From Methylobacteriaceae bacterium (lineage in GTDB: Bacteria; Pseudomonadota; Alphaproteobacteria; Rhizobiales; Beijerinckiaceae), in assembly GCA_020638195.1 (NCBI GenBank), contig JACKJC010000002.1:248001-312000 (forward strand): a stretch of 64,000 nucleotides of DNA. Reading direction: 5' to 3'. Numbering within the stretch: position 1 is the first letter of the stretch; each line of letters opens with the position of its first letter. Shown piece after piece: positions 39,474-48,558 of this stretch. A program made the position numbers and the translations under genes. The notes under the pieces are model-generated. The model searched no databases, was not told the DNA's origin, and saw nothing but the letters and a program-made list of their open reading frames with translations.

Positions 39474-39549
39474 TGGACCGCGAGCCTTCAGGCTCGCCGG
39501 CCACAGCCGGCCTTATCGACAAGGGCGGGCCTGATGGATCGCGGTCCAT
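39473..39549 (+). repeat. REP/BIME-like palindromic element, copy 2
   Basis: Outer arms ATGGACCGCGA (39473-39483) and TCGCGGTCCAT (39539-39549) are perfect inverted repeats. Inside are the stem GCGAGCC-TTCA-GGCTCGC and a second stem GCCGGC-CACA-GCCGGC. Its first base is the last base of the murB stop codon. It is open in the frame of the next gene and supplies that gene's ATG and first 25 codons. Confidence 0.85.
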
Positions 39550-41026
39550 CCTTCCAGCCTTCCTCAATTCGTGGGCGCTGTCGGCGCTCATCGTCGCGCT
39601 CGCGATCGCGCAGCAGGCGGTAGGACATCTCAACGGCGACGACAGCTGGTTCATCCTGTTCGCCGAGCGCGTCGTCAACGGCGCCAAGGCCTATGTCGAT
39701 ATTTCCGATCCCAATCCGCCGGCGGGCTTTCTGGTCTATATGCCCGCCGTCCTTCTCGCACGCGCGACCGGGCTTTCGGCGGAATTCTGGACGGTCGTCG
39801 AGACATTCGTCTTCACCTTCGCCGCGCTTGCGCTGTCGGGCGCACTGCTTTCGCGCGCGAACCTGTTGGTGCGGGAAGAGACTGGCGTCGCGCGCAATGC
39901 GGCTCTTTGGGTTCTGCTGTTCGCGGCCGGCTTCGGTTTCGCCGAGCGCGAACATTTCGCGCTGATCGCCTTCCTGCCGTTCGCGGCCGCCATGCTCGCG
40001 CGGGCGGAGAGCAGGGCAAGCTCGCTGCCCCTGGCGCTGCTGGCCGGCGTCGGCGGTGGGATCACGCTGTGCTTCAAGCCCTATTTCGGGCTGCCGCTCG
40101 CGTCGGTCGTGCTGTTTGCCTGCGCCCGGCGGCGTTCGATCGCGCCCCTCTTCGCCCCGGAAAATTTCGTGGCGGCTGCGGTGGCGATTGGCTACGGGCT
40201 TTTCGTCTGGTTGCGCTATCCCGACTATGTCTGGAGCGTCGCGACGGTCGCCATGGATGTCTATGCGCCCGCGCGCTACGGGCTTCTGGCCGTCATCGCT
40301 TCGCCGCCGTTCGTCTTTTCCGTGATCCTGCTCGCCGCCGTCTGGGCCGGCTTGCGATTCCTTGGTCTCGAGCCGCGCGCTGCGTTGCTCGCGGTCGCGT
40401 CAGCGGGATTTTTCGCGACCTATGTCCTGCAGTCGAAGAACTGGTTCAATCACGCTTTTCCCGGCGAGGCGCTCGGCGTGCTGGCTCTGGTTGCGCTGGC
40501 GCTCGGACGGTTTCGAACGACGCCCGGGGAGGCGGCGCGGTTCGCGCGCCTCGCCGTCCTGCCGGCGCTGATCGTCGCGCCGTTTCTCAACGCCGTGCAG
40601 TTGAACCTGCCGGGCGCGGAGGAATATCCGGGGCTGACGGCGGCGGTGAAAGAAAATGCCCCCGCGCATCCGAAAATCGCCGCGCTGGCGCGTCAGCTCG
40701 ACGTCGGCCATCCGCTCACGCGACGGCTCGGCGGCGTGTGGGTCGGCCGGCGCAATGCGATGTGGGTCGACAATTGCGTGCGGCAGATCCTCGCCACGAA
40801 AAAGGTGGACGCTGAGACGCGCGCGAAACTGCTCGAATACGCCGCCGACGAGCGGCGCGAGGTCGGCGAGGACTTAAAGAAGGGCCGGCCGGACATCATC
40901 CTGATCGAGGAGCCGGGCCTGCGCGAATGGGCGCTGAAAAAGCCCGAATTCGCAGGCTTGCTGGACGGCTACGCCAAGAAGGCGCAGGTGGGGGATATCG
41001 AGGTCTGGCGTCGAGTCGGAGGGTAG
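39473..41026 (+). CDS. Polytopic membrane protein inserted in dcw cluster, possible GT-C glycosyltransferase
   Basis: 517 aa with about ten hydrophobic segments, starting near residue 30, and a soluble C-terminal domain of about 140 residues (PKIAALARQLDVGHPL ... DIILIEEPGLREWAL). The first extracytoplasmic loop contains HLNGDDSWFILFAERVV and DISDPNPPAG; an acidic pair right after TM1 is the usual catalytic feature of GT-C lipid-linked sugar transferases, so such a role is possible but unproven. The only ATG/GTG/TTG before TM1 is the one inside the repeat at 39473, coupled to the murB stop as TGATG. The standard alphaproteobacterial order has murB next to ddl, so this gene is an extra. Confidence 0.75.
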   Translation: MDREPSGSPATAGLIDKGGPDGSRSILPAFLNSWALSALIVALAIAQQAVGHLNGDDSWFILFAERVVNGAKAYVDISDPNPPAGFLVYMPAVLLARATGLSAEFWTVVETFVFTFAALALSGALLSRANLLVREETGVARNAALWVLLFAAGFGFAEREHFALIAFLPFAAAMLARAESRASSLPLALLAGVGGGITLCFKPYFGLPLASVVLFACARRRSIAPLFAPENFVAAAVAIGYGLFVWLRYPDYVWSVATVAMDVYAPARYGLLAVIASPPFVFSVILLAAVWAGLRFLGLEPRAALLAVASAGFFATYVLQSKNWFNHAFPGEALGVLALVALALGRFRTTPGEAARFARLAVLPALIVAPFLNAVQLNLPGAEEYPGLTAAVKENAPAHPKIAALARQLDVGHPLTRRLGGVWVGRRNAMWVDNCVRQILATKKVDAETRAKLLEYAADERREVGEDLKKGRPDIILIEEPGLREWALKKPEFAGLLDGYAKKAQVGDIEVWRRVGG

Positions 41027-41094
41027 GAAGCCCTGCCCCTCCCCGCAAGAGGGAGGAGAGTCACGCTGCTGTAGCGGCTAGAGGATCGAATCAA

Positions 41095-42018
41095 ATGACC
41101 AAACATGTCGCAGTGCTGATGGGCGGATGGGCGTCGGAGAGGCCGGTGTCGCTGCGCTCGGGCGAGGCCTGCACGAAGGCGCTGGAAAGCGTCGGCTATC
41201 GTGTCACCAAGGTCGACGTCGGCCGCGATATCGGCGCCGTGCTCGCCGAGCTGAAGCCGGACGTCGCCTTCAACGCCCTGCATGGGCCGGGCGGGGAGGA
41301 CGGCACGATCCAGGGCGTACTGGAGGTGCTGCGAATCCCCTACACGCATTCGGGCGTGCTCGCCTCGGCGCTCGCCATGCAGAAGGACCTCGCCAAGACG
41401 ATCATGGCGGCAGCGGGCGTGCCCGTGCCGGCGGGCAAGGTGGTCAGCCGGTTCGAGGCGGCAAAAGCGCATGTCCTGCCCGCGCCCTATGTGCTGAAAC
41501 CCGTGGCGGAAGGCTCGTCCTTCGGGGTTTTCATCGTCAAGGAGGGGCGTTCGCACCCGCCTCAGGAGCTGGTTTCGCTCGAATGGACCTATGGGGACAT
41601 GATGCTGGCGGAAACATTCGTTGACGGTCGCGAACTTACCTGCGCGGTCATGCACGACCGGGCGCTGGGGGTGACGGAGATCAAACCCGTTTCCGAAGCG
41701 TTCTACGGTTACGATGCAAAGTACGCAAAAGGCGGGTCAATCCACGTCCTGCCCGCACAAATTAAAGAAAATATTTACCAAAGGATTCAAGAGTTGGCAG
41801 TTGTAGCGCACAGAGCGCTCGGCTGTCGCGGCGTGAGCCGGACGGACTTTCGGTACGACGACCGCCCCGGAGGTACGGGCGAGCTCGTCGTGCTGGAGGT
41901 CAATACCCAGCCGGGCATGACGGAGACGTCACTCGTGCCTGAGTTGGCGGCCCATGCGGGCCTTTCGTTCGGCGAGCTGGTAAAATGGATGGTGGAAGAC
42001 GCGTCCTGCGATCGTTGA
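41095..42018 (+). CDS. ddl: D-alanine--D-alanine ligase
   Basis: 307 aa ATP-grasp enzyme. N-terminal VAVLMGGWASERPVSLRSG (catalytic Glu and Ser), NALHGPGGEDGTIQG, PYTHSGVLASALAMQKDLAK, PYVLKPVAEGSSFGV, and the metal site VSRTDFRYDD ... LEVNTQPGMTETSLVPE. It makes the dipeptide used by MurF. The 68 nt upstream contain a small CTCCC/GGGAG hairpin and AGAGGATCG before ATG 41095. The 3' end overlaps ftsQ by 34 nt. Confidence 0.96.
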   Translation: MTKHVAVLMGGWASERPVSLRSGEACTKALESVGYRVTKVDVGRDIGAVLAELKPDVAFNALHGPGGEDGTIQGVLEVLRIPYTHSGVLASALAMQKDLAKTIMAAAGVPVPAGKVVSRFEAAKAHVLPAPYVLKPVAEGSSFGVFIVKEGRSHPPQELVSLEWTYGDMMLAETFVDGRELTCAVMHDRALGVTEIKPVSEAFYGYDAKYAKGGSIHVLPAQIKENIYQRIQELAVVAHRALGCRGVSRTDFRYDDRPGGTGELVVLEVNTQPGMTETSLVPELAAHAGLSFGELVKWMVEDASCDR

Positions 42019-42944
42019 CGGAGCAGCTTGGCTCTCCGTTCGCTTTCGCGTTTGCGCGTCCGCAATTCGCCGCCGCCGCCGCCGCCGTTTCCCGTCCTGC
42101 GCCGCGTTCGCGCGCGCCGCGCCGCTCCCGTCTCGACAAGCTACGCGCCGCAGCGGTTCATCCGCTGGCGACCGGCGCGCTGGTCTTCGGTTTCCTCGGC
42201 GCCGCCTTCGCCTATTCCGCCGTGCGCGGCGGCGCCTACGAAAACTTCATCCAGACCGTCGGCACGCCCGGCGACCTTCTCGCCCGTGCGGTCGGCATGG
42301 GCATCGACACGGTCACTATTTCCGGCATCAGCGAACTCAAGGAAACCGAGATCCTCGCCTATGCCGGCGTGAAGGCGCGCAATTCCTTGCCCTATCTCGA
42401 CGCCGAGGGCATGCGCACGAGGCTGCGCTCCGTGCCGATGATCCGCGACGCGGAAGTGCGCAAGCTCTATCCGAGCCGCCTCGCCATCACCATCGTCGAG
42501 CGCCAGCCCTACGCGCTCTGGCAGAAGGACGGCAAGATTTCGATCGTCTCTGCCGACGGCATGCCGATCGACACGCTGCATGACGAGCGTTATGCGCGGC
42601 TGCCGCTGATCGTGGGCGACGGCGCCAACGAGCGCCTCGACCAGTATCGCAAGATCATCGAGGCGGCCGGCGATCTGGCGGGCCGCATCAAGGCGGGCGC
42701 GCTCGTCTCGAAACGCCGCTGGTCGCTGTTCACGACCGACAATGTCGAGGTGCGCTTGCCCGAACTGCAGCCGGAGCTCGCGGTCGAGAAACTGGCGCGC
42801 CTGCAGCGCGATCATCGCATCCTCGACAAGGACATCGTCGCAATCGATCTGCGCGTGCCGGGCCGCATCGAGGTGCAGTTGAGCAACGAGGCGGCGAGCG
42901 CTCGCCTCGAAAACCTATCCCGCAAGACCAAGGGGAAGGTCTGA
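41985..42944 (+). CDS. ftsQ: Cell division protein FtsQ
   Basis: 319 aa bitopic protein. Cytoplasmic Ala/Arg/Pro-rich segment (1-55), TM at about 60-80 (LATGALVFGFLGAAFAYSAV), POTRA domain from about 100 (VTISGISELKETEILAYAGV, SLPYLDAEGMRTRLRSVPMIRDAEVRKLYPSRLAITIVERQPYA with FtsQ-type E-R-x-P), then the beta domain ending RLENLSRKTKGKV. It links cytoplasmic and periplasmic divisome parts. ATG at 41985 lies inside the ddl 3' end; the TGA shares its A with the ftsA ATG. Confidence 0.93.
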   Translation: MDGGRRVLRSLTEQLGSPFAFAFARPQFAAAAAAVSRPAPRSRAPRRSRLDKLRAAAVHPLATGALVFGFLGAAFAYSAVRGGAYENFIQTVGTPGDLLARAVGMGIDTVTISGISELKETEILAYAGVKARNSLPYLDAEGMRTRLRSVPMIRDAEVRKLYPSRLAITIVERQPYALWQKDGKISIVSADGMPIDTLHDERYARLPLIVGDGANERLDQYRKIIEAAGDLAGRIKAGALVSKRRWSLFTTDNVEVRLPELQPELAVEKLARLQRDHRILDKDIVAIDLRVPGRIEVQLSNEAASARLENLSRKTKGKV

Positions 42945-44260
42945 TGGGCGTATCAGTGAATCTGCCGCGTATGCGTCCTCTGTCTTCGCGCAAGAGCGCC
43001 ATTCTGTCCGTGCTGGATGTCGGTACGAGCAAGATCGTCTGCCTTATTGCGCGGCTCGATCCGATCGAACCCGGCCAGCCCTCGCGCGGCCGCACGCATG
43101 GCTGCCGCATTCTCGGCATCGGCCACCAGCGTTCGCGCGGCATGAAGGCCGGCCAGGTCGTCGACATGGAGGAGGCCGAGACCGCCATCCGCCTCGCCGT
43201 CGACGCCGCCGAGCGCATGGCCGGCGTGCAGGTCGACAGCATCATCGTCTGCGCCTCTGGCGGCCGCATTTCCTCGCAGCATTTCCAGGCGAAGGTGGCG
43301 GTCGGCGACCGCTCCGTCGGCGAGCCCGACGTTCATCGCGTTCTGGAAGCGACCTGCGCGCGCAGCGCGCGCGACGGCCGCGCCGTGCTGCATTCGCTGC
43401 CGACGAGCTTTTCCGTCGACGGCGCCGAAAACATTCGCGATCCCAAGGGTATGATCGGCGACGAACTCGCCGCCCATCTCCATGTTGTCTCGACCGACGC
43501 CGCGGCGGTGCGCAATCTCGGACTGGCGGTCGAGCGCTGCCATCTCACGGTCGAGGCCTTCGTCGCCTCGCCCTATTCGTCGGCGCTGGCGACGCTCGCC
43601 GACGACGAGGCCGAGATCGGAGCGACGGTGATCGATTTCGGCGGCGGCTCGACCTCGGTAGCGGTCTTTTCCGGCGGCGCGCTGATCCACATGGACTGCG
43701 TGGCGGTCGGCGGCAATCACGTGACGCTGGACGTCGCGCGCGGCCTCAACGTGCGCCTCAACGGCGCCGAACGCCTCAAGACGCTCTACGGCAGCGCGAT
43801 CCTCGCGCCGACCGACGAGCGCGAGACCATCGCGATCGAACATGTCGGCGACGACGCGGGCCAGACGACGCATCTGCCGCGCTCGCAGCTCGTGCGGATC
43901 ATCCGTCCGCGCGTCGAGGAAATCGTGGAACTCGTGCGCGACCGGCTGCGCCAGCAGGGACGACCCCTGCATGCGGGCTCGCGGATCGTGCTGACGGGCG
44001 GGGCGAGCCAGCTCACCGGTCTGCCAGAGACGGTGCGCCGGATCGTCGGCGGGCAGGTGCGCATCGGACGGCCGGTCGGCGTCCAGGGCCTGCCGGAATC
44101 GGGCAAAAGCCCGGCCTTCGCGGCGGCCGTCGGCTTGCTCGTCTACCCGCAGGTCGCAGGGCAGGAACATTTCGAGCCGAGCCGGGAGCGACTGGCGGCG
44201 GCAGTGGGGGCTGACGGCTATTTCGCCCGCGTCGGGCGGTGGCTGAAGGAAAGTTTTTGA
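42944..44260 (+). CDS. ftsA: Cell division protein FtsA
   Basis: 438 aa actin-like ATPase that tethers FtsZ to the membrane. Phosphate 1 motif LSVLDVGTSKIVCLIA around residues 21-36, the 1C domain with RSRGMKAGQVVDMEEAETAIRLAV, HSLPTSFSVDG, phosphate 2 ATVIDFGGGSTSVAVF and adenosine region VLTGGASQLTGLPE. The C-terminal end RVGRWLKESF forms the usual amphipathic membrane helix. Overlaps ftsQ by one base (TGATG). Confidence 0.96.
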   Translation: MGVSVNLPRMRPLSSRKSAILSVLDVGTSKIVCLIARLDPIEPGQPSRGRTHGCRILGIGHQRSRGMKAGQVVDMEEAETAIRLAVDAAERMAGVQVDSIIVCASGGRISSQHFQAKVAVGDRSVGEPDVHRVLEATCARSARDGRAVLHSLPTSFSVDGAENIRDPKGMIGDELAAHLHVVSTDAAAVRNLGLAVERCHLTVEAFVASPYSSALATLADDEAEIGATVIDFGGGSTSVAVFSGGALIHMDCVAVGGNHVTLDVARGLNVRLNGAERLKTLYGSAILAPTDERETIAIEHVGDDAGQTTHLPRSQLVRIIRPRVEEIVELVRDRLRQQGRPLHAGSRIVLTGGASQLTGLPETVRRIVGGQVRIGRPVGVQGLPESGKSPAFAAAVGLLVYPQVAGQEHFEPSRERLAAAVGADGYFARVGRWLKESF

Positions 44261-44343
44261 GTTGAGCCGTCGGGCGGCGGAACCCGACGGACGAGTGAAA
44301 CCGGGGCGCGTGAGTGCGGTCCATTGGAAAAGAGGCTGAGGCG

Positions 44344-46107
44344 ATGACGATCAATCTGAAGGAACCCGAGCTGCGCGAGCTCAAGCCAAGGATCATGGTG
44401 TGCGGCGTGGGCGGCGGCGGCTGCAATGCGGTCAACAACATGATCACATCGGGCCTCAGCGGCGTCGACTTCATCGTCGCCAATACGGACGCGCAGGCGT
44501 TGATGTCGTCGAAAGCCGACCGCATCATCCAGATGGGCCTGCAGGTCACCGAGGGCCTCGGCGCCGGCGCGCAGCCTGAAGTCGGCCGCGCGGCCGCCGA
44601 AGAGGCGATCGAGGAAATCCGCGATCACCTGACCGGCGCGCACATGTGCTTCGTCACCGCCGGCATGGGCGGCGGCACGGGCACGGGCGCCGCGCCCGTC
44701 ATCGCGCGCACGGCCCGCGACCTCGGCATTCTGACGGTCGGCGTCGTCACCAAGCCGTTCCAGTTCGAAGGCGCGCGTCGCATGCGCACGGCGGAATCCG
44801 GCATCGGCGAACTGATGAAGCATGTCGACACGCTGATCGTCATCCCCAACCAGAACCTGTTCCGCATCGCCACGGAGCGCACCACGTTCGCCGACGCCTT
44901 CGCCATGGCCGACCAGGTGCTCTACTCCGGCGTCGCCTCGATCACGGATCTCATGGTCAAGCAGGGTCTCGTCAATCTCGACTTCGCCGACGTCCGCTCG
45001 ATCATGCGCGAGATGGGCAAGGCGATGATGGGCACGGGCGAGGCCTCGGGCGACCAGCGCGCGATCCACGCCGCGGAAGCCGCGATCGCCAATCCGCTGC
45101 TCGACGAAGTTTCGATGAAGGGCGCCAAGGGCTTGCTCATCTCGATCACCGGCGGCGCGGACATGACGCTCTACGAGGTCGACGAGGCCGCCAGCCGCAT
45201 CCGCCAGGAAGTGGACGAGGACGCCAACATCATTCTCGGCGCGACTTTCGACGAGTCGCTGGCTGGCGTGATCCGCGTGTCGGTCGTCGCCACCGGCATC
45301 GACAAGCCCGCCATGACGGCCGAGATCGACGACGCCCAGGCCAAGATCGCCGAAGCCGCCGAGCGCCTGCGCCAGCAGGCCATGGCGCGCGCCGCCGCAG
45401 CCGCCGCGCCGGCGCCCGCGCCGGCCCCCGTCGCGCAGCGCGAGCCTGAGCCGGTCGTTCAGCAGCAGACGCCGGCCGATCATGCCGCCGCCTATGCCGC
45501 GGCCCAGCAGGCGGCCATCGCTCATGCGCAGGCCCATGCTCAGGCGCATGTCGCCGCCCAGCAGCCCGCGCCCGAGCCGGTCGAGCAGGTGCATGTCGCT
45601 CCGGTCGCCCCGCCGGCGAGCTACTACCCGACCCCGGCCGAGCCGGCGCCCGTCGAGCAGCCTGTTCGTGCGGCCGGTCCCTATGTGCCGCCCGCGCCCG
45701 AACAGCCGGTGCGCCAGCCGCGCATTCCGCAGATCGACGACATGCCGCCCCATGTTCAGCAGCAATGGCACGAAGCGCGCGCCGCCAGCCAGGGCAATGC
45801 CGTCTCGGCCGTCGAGCAGCGTCGCCGCACCCTGTTCGAGCGCCTGACCTCGTTCGCCGCGAGCCGCGAGGAGGGCGCCCGCGCCCAGGTCGAGCCGCAG
45901 CTCGGCCCGCGTCCGGCGCCTGTGGCCCAGCCGCAGGCGCGCCCGGCGCAGCCGGCGCCCAGCCACGCCGAATACGCCAAGCGCCCACCTCAGACCGCCG
46001 CCCGCCCGGCCGGCGCCGACGCCTATGGACGCGCCGCTCCAGCGCGTCCCTCCGAGGAAGAGCAACTGGAAATTCCTGCCTTCCTCCGCCGTCAGTCTTC
46101 CTGCTGA
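44344..46107 (+). CDS. ftsZ: Cell division protein FtsZ, long-linker type
   Basis: 587 aa. GTPase core with VCGVGGGGCNAVNNM, NTDAQAL, tubulin signature GGGTGTG at residues 109-115, FEGARRMRTAE and the T7-loop region NLDFADVRSIMRE. After about residue 335 comes a linker of some 220 residues rich in Ala, Pro, Gln and His (including repeated HAQAHAQAH), then the conserved C-terminal peptide EEEQLEIPAFLRRQSS that binds FtsA. The long linker is usual in Rhizobiales. ATG at 44344 is preferred to one 30 nt upstream: GAGGCTGAGGCG precedes it and MTINLKEPELRELKPRI is the family start. Confidence 0.97.
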   Translation: MTINLKEPELRELKPRIMVCGVGGGGCNAVNNMITSGLSGVDFIVANTDAQALMSSKADRIIQMGLQVTEGLGAGAQPEVGRAAAEEAIEEIRDHLTGAHMCFVTAGMGGGTGTGAAPVIARTARDLGILTVGVVTKPFQFEGARRMRTAESGIGELMKHVDTLIVIPNQNLFRIATERTTFADAFAMADQVLYSGVASITDLMVKQGLVNLDFADVRSIMREMGKAMMGTGEASGDQRAIHAAEAAIANPLLDEVSMKGAKGLLISITGGADMTLYEVDEAASRIRQEVDEDANIILGATFDESLAGVIRVSVVATGIDKPAMTAEIDDAQAKIAEAAERLRQQAMARAAAAAAPAPAPAPVAQREPEPVVQQQTPADHAAAYAAAQQAAIAHAQAHAQAHVAAQQPAPEPVEQVHVAPVAPPASYYPTPAEPAPVEQPVRAAGPYVPPAPEQPVRQPRIPQIDDMPPHVQQQWHEARAASQGNAVSAVEQRRRTLFERLTSFAASREEGARAQVEPQLGPRPAPVAQPQARPAQPAPSHAEYAKRPPQTAARPAGADAYGRAAPARPSEEEQLEIPAFLRRQSSC

Positions 46108-46114
46108 CGCAATT

Positions 46115-46151
46115 GCGGCGCCGGGTTGGCTCCACCCGGCGCCGCTTCTTT
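46115..46151 (+). terminator. Rho-independent terminator after ftsZ
   Basis: GCGGCGCCGGGT (46115-46126) and ACCCGGCGCCGC (46134-46145) form a perfect 12-bp stem with a 7-nt loop, followed by TTCTTTGAT. It sits 7 nt after the ftsZ stop and closes the main dcw transcript before lpxC. Confidence 0.88.
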
Positions 46152-46350
46152 GATAACCTTATGATCCCCTGATTTTATTTCCGCTTCTCGCATTTTAACA
46201 AACGTTCACAATCCGTGATTTGGCGCTCGATGCCGACGCGGCTAGTTTCCGGCCCGTTCGGCGGCGCGATTTCCGCCCTTTTTTCGTCGATGCGCGGCGT
46301 TCGAGCGCGGTCGGCGCGTTGCGTCGCAACCCCCGGCGGATCGGAAGCGG

Positions 46351-47358
46351 ATGCCCCGTCTCGAAACTGCACGACGACCGAAATCGAACCCCGGCCACGC
46401 CCCCGGCCGGGAGCCGCAGACCACGCTTTCCTCCAGCGTCGCGCTCGAGGGCGTCGGCGTTCATTCCAGCAAGCCGGCGCGGATCGTGCTGCATCCGGCC
46501 GAGGCCGGCGCCGGGATCGCCTTCCTGCGCAGCGATCTCGCGGCCGAACCGGTCGCGCCCGCCCTGTGGTCGCGCGTCGTCTCGACCGAACTCTGCACCA
46601 GTCTCGGCCTCGGCGGCCGCGACACAGTGGCTACCGTCGAGCACGCCATGGCGGCGCTGGCGGGACTGGGCGTCGACAATGCGCTGATCGAGGTCGACGG
46701 CCCGGAAGTCCCGGTGCTCGACGGCTCGTCCGCGCCCTTCGTCGCTGCGATCGACGAGGCGGGCGTCGCGACGCTGACGGCCGAGCGGCGCTGCATCGAA
46801 ATCCTCAGGACCGTGCGCGTCGAACGCGGCGGCGCTTTTGCCGAACTGGGCCCCGGCGGCGATGGCGGCCTGACGCTCGACGTCGAGATTTCCTTCGACC
46901 ATGCGGCGATCGGCCGCCAGCGCAAGGCGCTACGGCTCGATCCCGCGACCTTCCGTCGCGAGATCGCGCGCGCCCGCACCTTCGGCTTCATCGGCGATAT
47001 CGAGCGGCTGTGGCGGGCGGGCTTCGCGCTCGGCGCCTCGCTCGAAAATTCCATCGCCATCTCGGCCGACGGCGTTCTCAATCCCGAGGGCTTGCGCTTC
47101 CGCGACGAATTCGTCCGCCACAAGATGCTGGACGCGGTGGGCGATCTCGCGCTCGCCGGCGCGCCGATCCGCGGCGCCTTCCGCTCGCGTTGCGGCGGTC
47201 ACGCGCTGAACCATGCCGCGCTGCAGGCGCTGTTCGCCGACGCCTCGGCCTGGCGTTTCTCGCCCGCCGCGACCGCGCAGCGTGGCGAAATGCGTCCGGA
47301 CATAGCGGCGCGCACCGCCTTCGGCATGCGGCCGGCGCTCGCGCCCGACCGTAGCTGA
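46351..47358 (+). CDS. lpxC: UDP-3-O-acyl-N-acetylglucosamine deacetylase LpxC
   Basis: 335 aa zinc hydrolase, the committed step of lipid A synthesis. TTLSSSVALEGVGVHSSKPARI at the start, zinc His in ATVEHAMAALAGLGVDNALIEV, VPVLDGSSAPFV, then RTFGFIGDIERLW, and the second zinc cluster RFRDEFVRHKMLDAVGDLAL (His, Asp); the general-acid His is in GGHALNHAAL. It has its own promoter region (46152-46350), which includes an AT-rich run before AACAAACGTTCACAATCCGTG. The first 20 residues are basic and unconserved, so a later start is conceivable, but none is obvious. Confidence 0.95.
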   Translation: MPRLETARRPKSNPGHAPGREPQTTLSSSVALEGVGVHSSKPARIVLHPAEAGAGIAFLRSDLAAEPVAPALWSRVVSTELCTSLGLGGRDTVATVEHAMAALAGLGVDNALIEVDGPEVPVLDGSSAPFVAAIDEAGVATLTAERRCIEILRTVRVERGGAFAELGPGGDGGLTLDVEISFDHAAIGRQRKALRLDPATFRREIARARTFGFIGDIERLWRAGFALGASLENSIAISADGVLNPEGLRFRDEFVRHKMLDAVGDLALAGAPIRGAFRSRCGGHALNHAALQALFADASAWRFSPAATAQRGEMRPDIAARTAFGMRPALAPDRS

Positions 47359-47639
47359 CGGGACACAGTGGCGTGGCATGCGACAGCCGACGCCCGGTTT
47401 TTTGCGGTGCGCTCCACAGATCGCCACAATCGCGCCGCAAGAGTTCCGAGCGTTGGCGTCGCGCTGGTTTTTGCGCTATGACGCCCGTGGCTTCGCGTCG
47501 CGCGCGCCGGACGGTTCACGATTCGGCGACGTGGATGCGCATGAATATGGCGTGTGGCGGACATGGGTCCGTCGGCGCCGGCGTTGGGGGGCGGCTGGCG
47601 ACCCTCGCGCTTTGTCGAGTTTCGCCGTCGTGAGATGAC

Positions 47640-48536
47640 ATGATGCAGAGCCTGGTCCGTTCGATCCTGCACAGAGCCGCTGCCGCCCGGCGCGTCGCGC
47701 TGATCGCCGCCGCGAGCCTGCCGCTCGCCGGCTGTTCCGCGCTCGACAGCGCCTCGAACCCGCTGAGCAGCTTCTTCGGCGGCGAGAAGTACAAGACCGA
47801 AATCCTGCCGGACGTGCCCGCCGATCGCATCTACGACCAGGGCCTCGCGCGCCTCGGCAAGAAGGATTACACGGGCGCGGCGAAGAAATTCGGCGATCTG
47901 GAAAAGCAGTATCCGAATTCCGGCTGGTCGCAGAAGGGCCTGCTGATGCAGACCTATTCGGAATACACCGAAGGCAAGTACGACGAGGCGGTGGCGACGG
48001 CAAACCGCTACATAGGCCTCTATCCGAATTCCAAGGATGCGCCGTACATCTATTATCTGGCCGGCATGTCCTACTACAACCAGATCCCGGACGCCGACCG
48101 CGACCAGGAGCGCGCGGAAAAGTCCGTCACGATCTTCAACCAGCTCGTCGAGAAATTCCCGAAGTCGGAATATGTGAACGACGCAAAGTTCAAGATTCAG
48201 GTCGCCAAGGACCAACTCGCCGCTCGCGAGATGAAGGTCGGTCGCTATTATCTGGAGCAGAGCAACTATACCGCGGCGATCAACCGCTTCCGCGAGGTGA
48301 TCGGGAAGTACCAGTCGACGCGCCACACGGAAGAGGCATTGTTCCGACTTACCGAAGCGTATCTCCGGCTCGGCGTCGTCAACGAGGCGCAGACCGCGGC
48401 GGCCGTGCTCGGGCACAACTACCCGGACTCGCAGTGGTACAAGGACGCCTACGCGCGCCTGCGCGAGGGCGGCTTCGAGCCGAACGAACAGCGCGATTCC
48501 TGGATTTCGAAACTGTTCCGGAAGACCGTCGGCTGA
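47640..48536 (+). CDS. bamD: Outer-membrane assembly lipoprotein BamD
   Basis: 298 aa. Lipoprotein signal ending in the lipobox LAGC with acylated Cys32, then five TPR-like repeats (RIYDQGLARLGKKDYTGAAKKFGDLEKQYPNSGWS, YTEGKYDEAVATANRYIGLYPNSKDAPYIYYLAGMSYY, and so on), VGRYYLEQSNYTAAINRF and the C-terminal DSQWYKDAYARLREGG. It is part of the BAM complex that inserts beta-barrel proteins. The 281-nt gap from lpxC holds no convincing gene. A second ATG follows the first at once. recN starts 22 nt downstream. Confidence 0.95.
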   Translation: MMQSLVRSILHRAAAARRVALIAAASLPLAGCSALDSASNPLSSFFGGEKYKTEILPDVPADRIYDQGLARLGKKDYTGAAKKFGDLEKQYPNSGWSQKGLLMQTYSEYTEGKYDEAVATANRYIGLYPNSKDAPYIYYLAGMSYYNQIPDADRDQERAEKSVTIFNQLVEKFPKSEYVNDAKFKIQVAKDQLAAREMKVGRYYLEQSNYTAAINRFREVIGKYQSTRHTEEALFRLTEAYLRLGVVNEAQTAAAVLGHNYPDSQWYKDAYARLREGGFEPNEQRDSWISKLFRKTVG

Positions 48537-48558
48537 TTGTGAAAGGCGCGCCTGACCC

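Noticed and set aside
44218..46065. Minus-strand open frame of about 615 codons opposite ftsZ
   Set aside because: Reflects the GC-rich, biased codon use of ftsZ; Gly/Arg-rich product with no family marks.
47359..47639. Two frames of 86 codons between lpxC and bamD
   Set aside because: Overlapping, Arg/Ala/Ser-rich, no start signal; probably non-coding leader.
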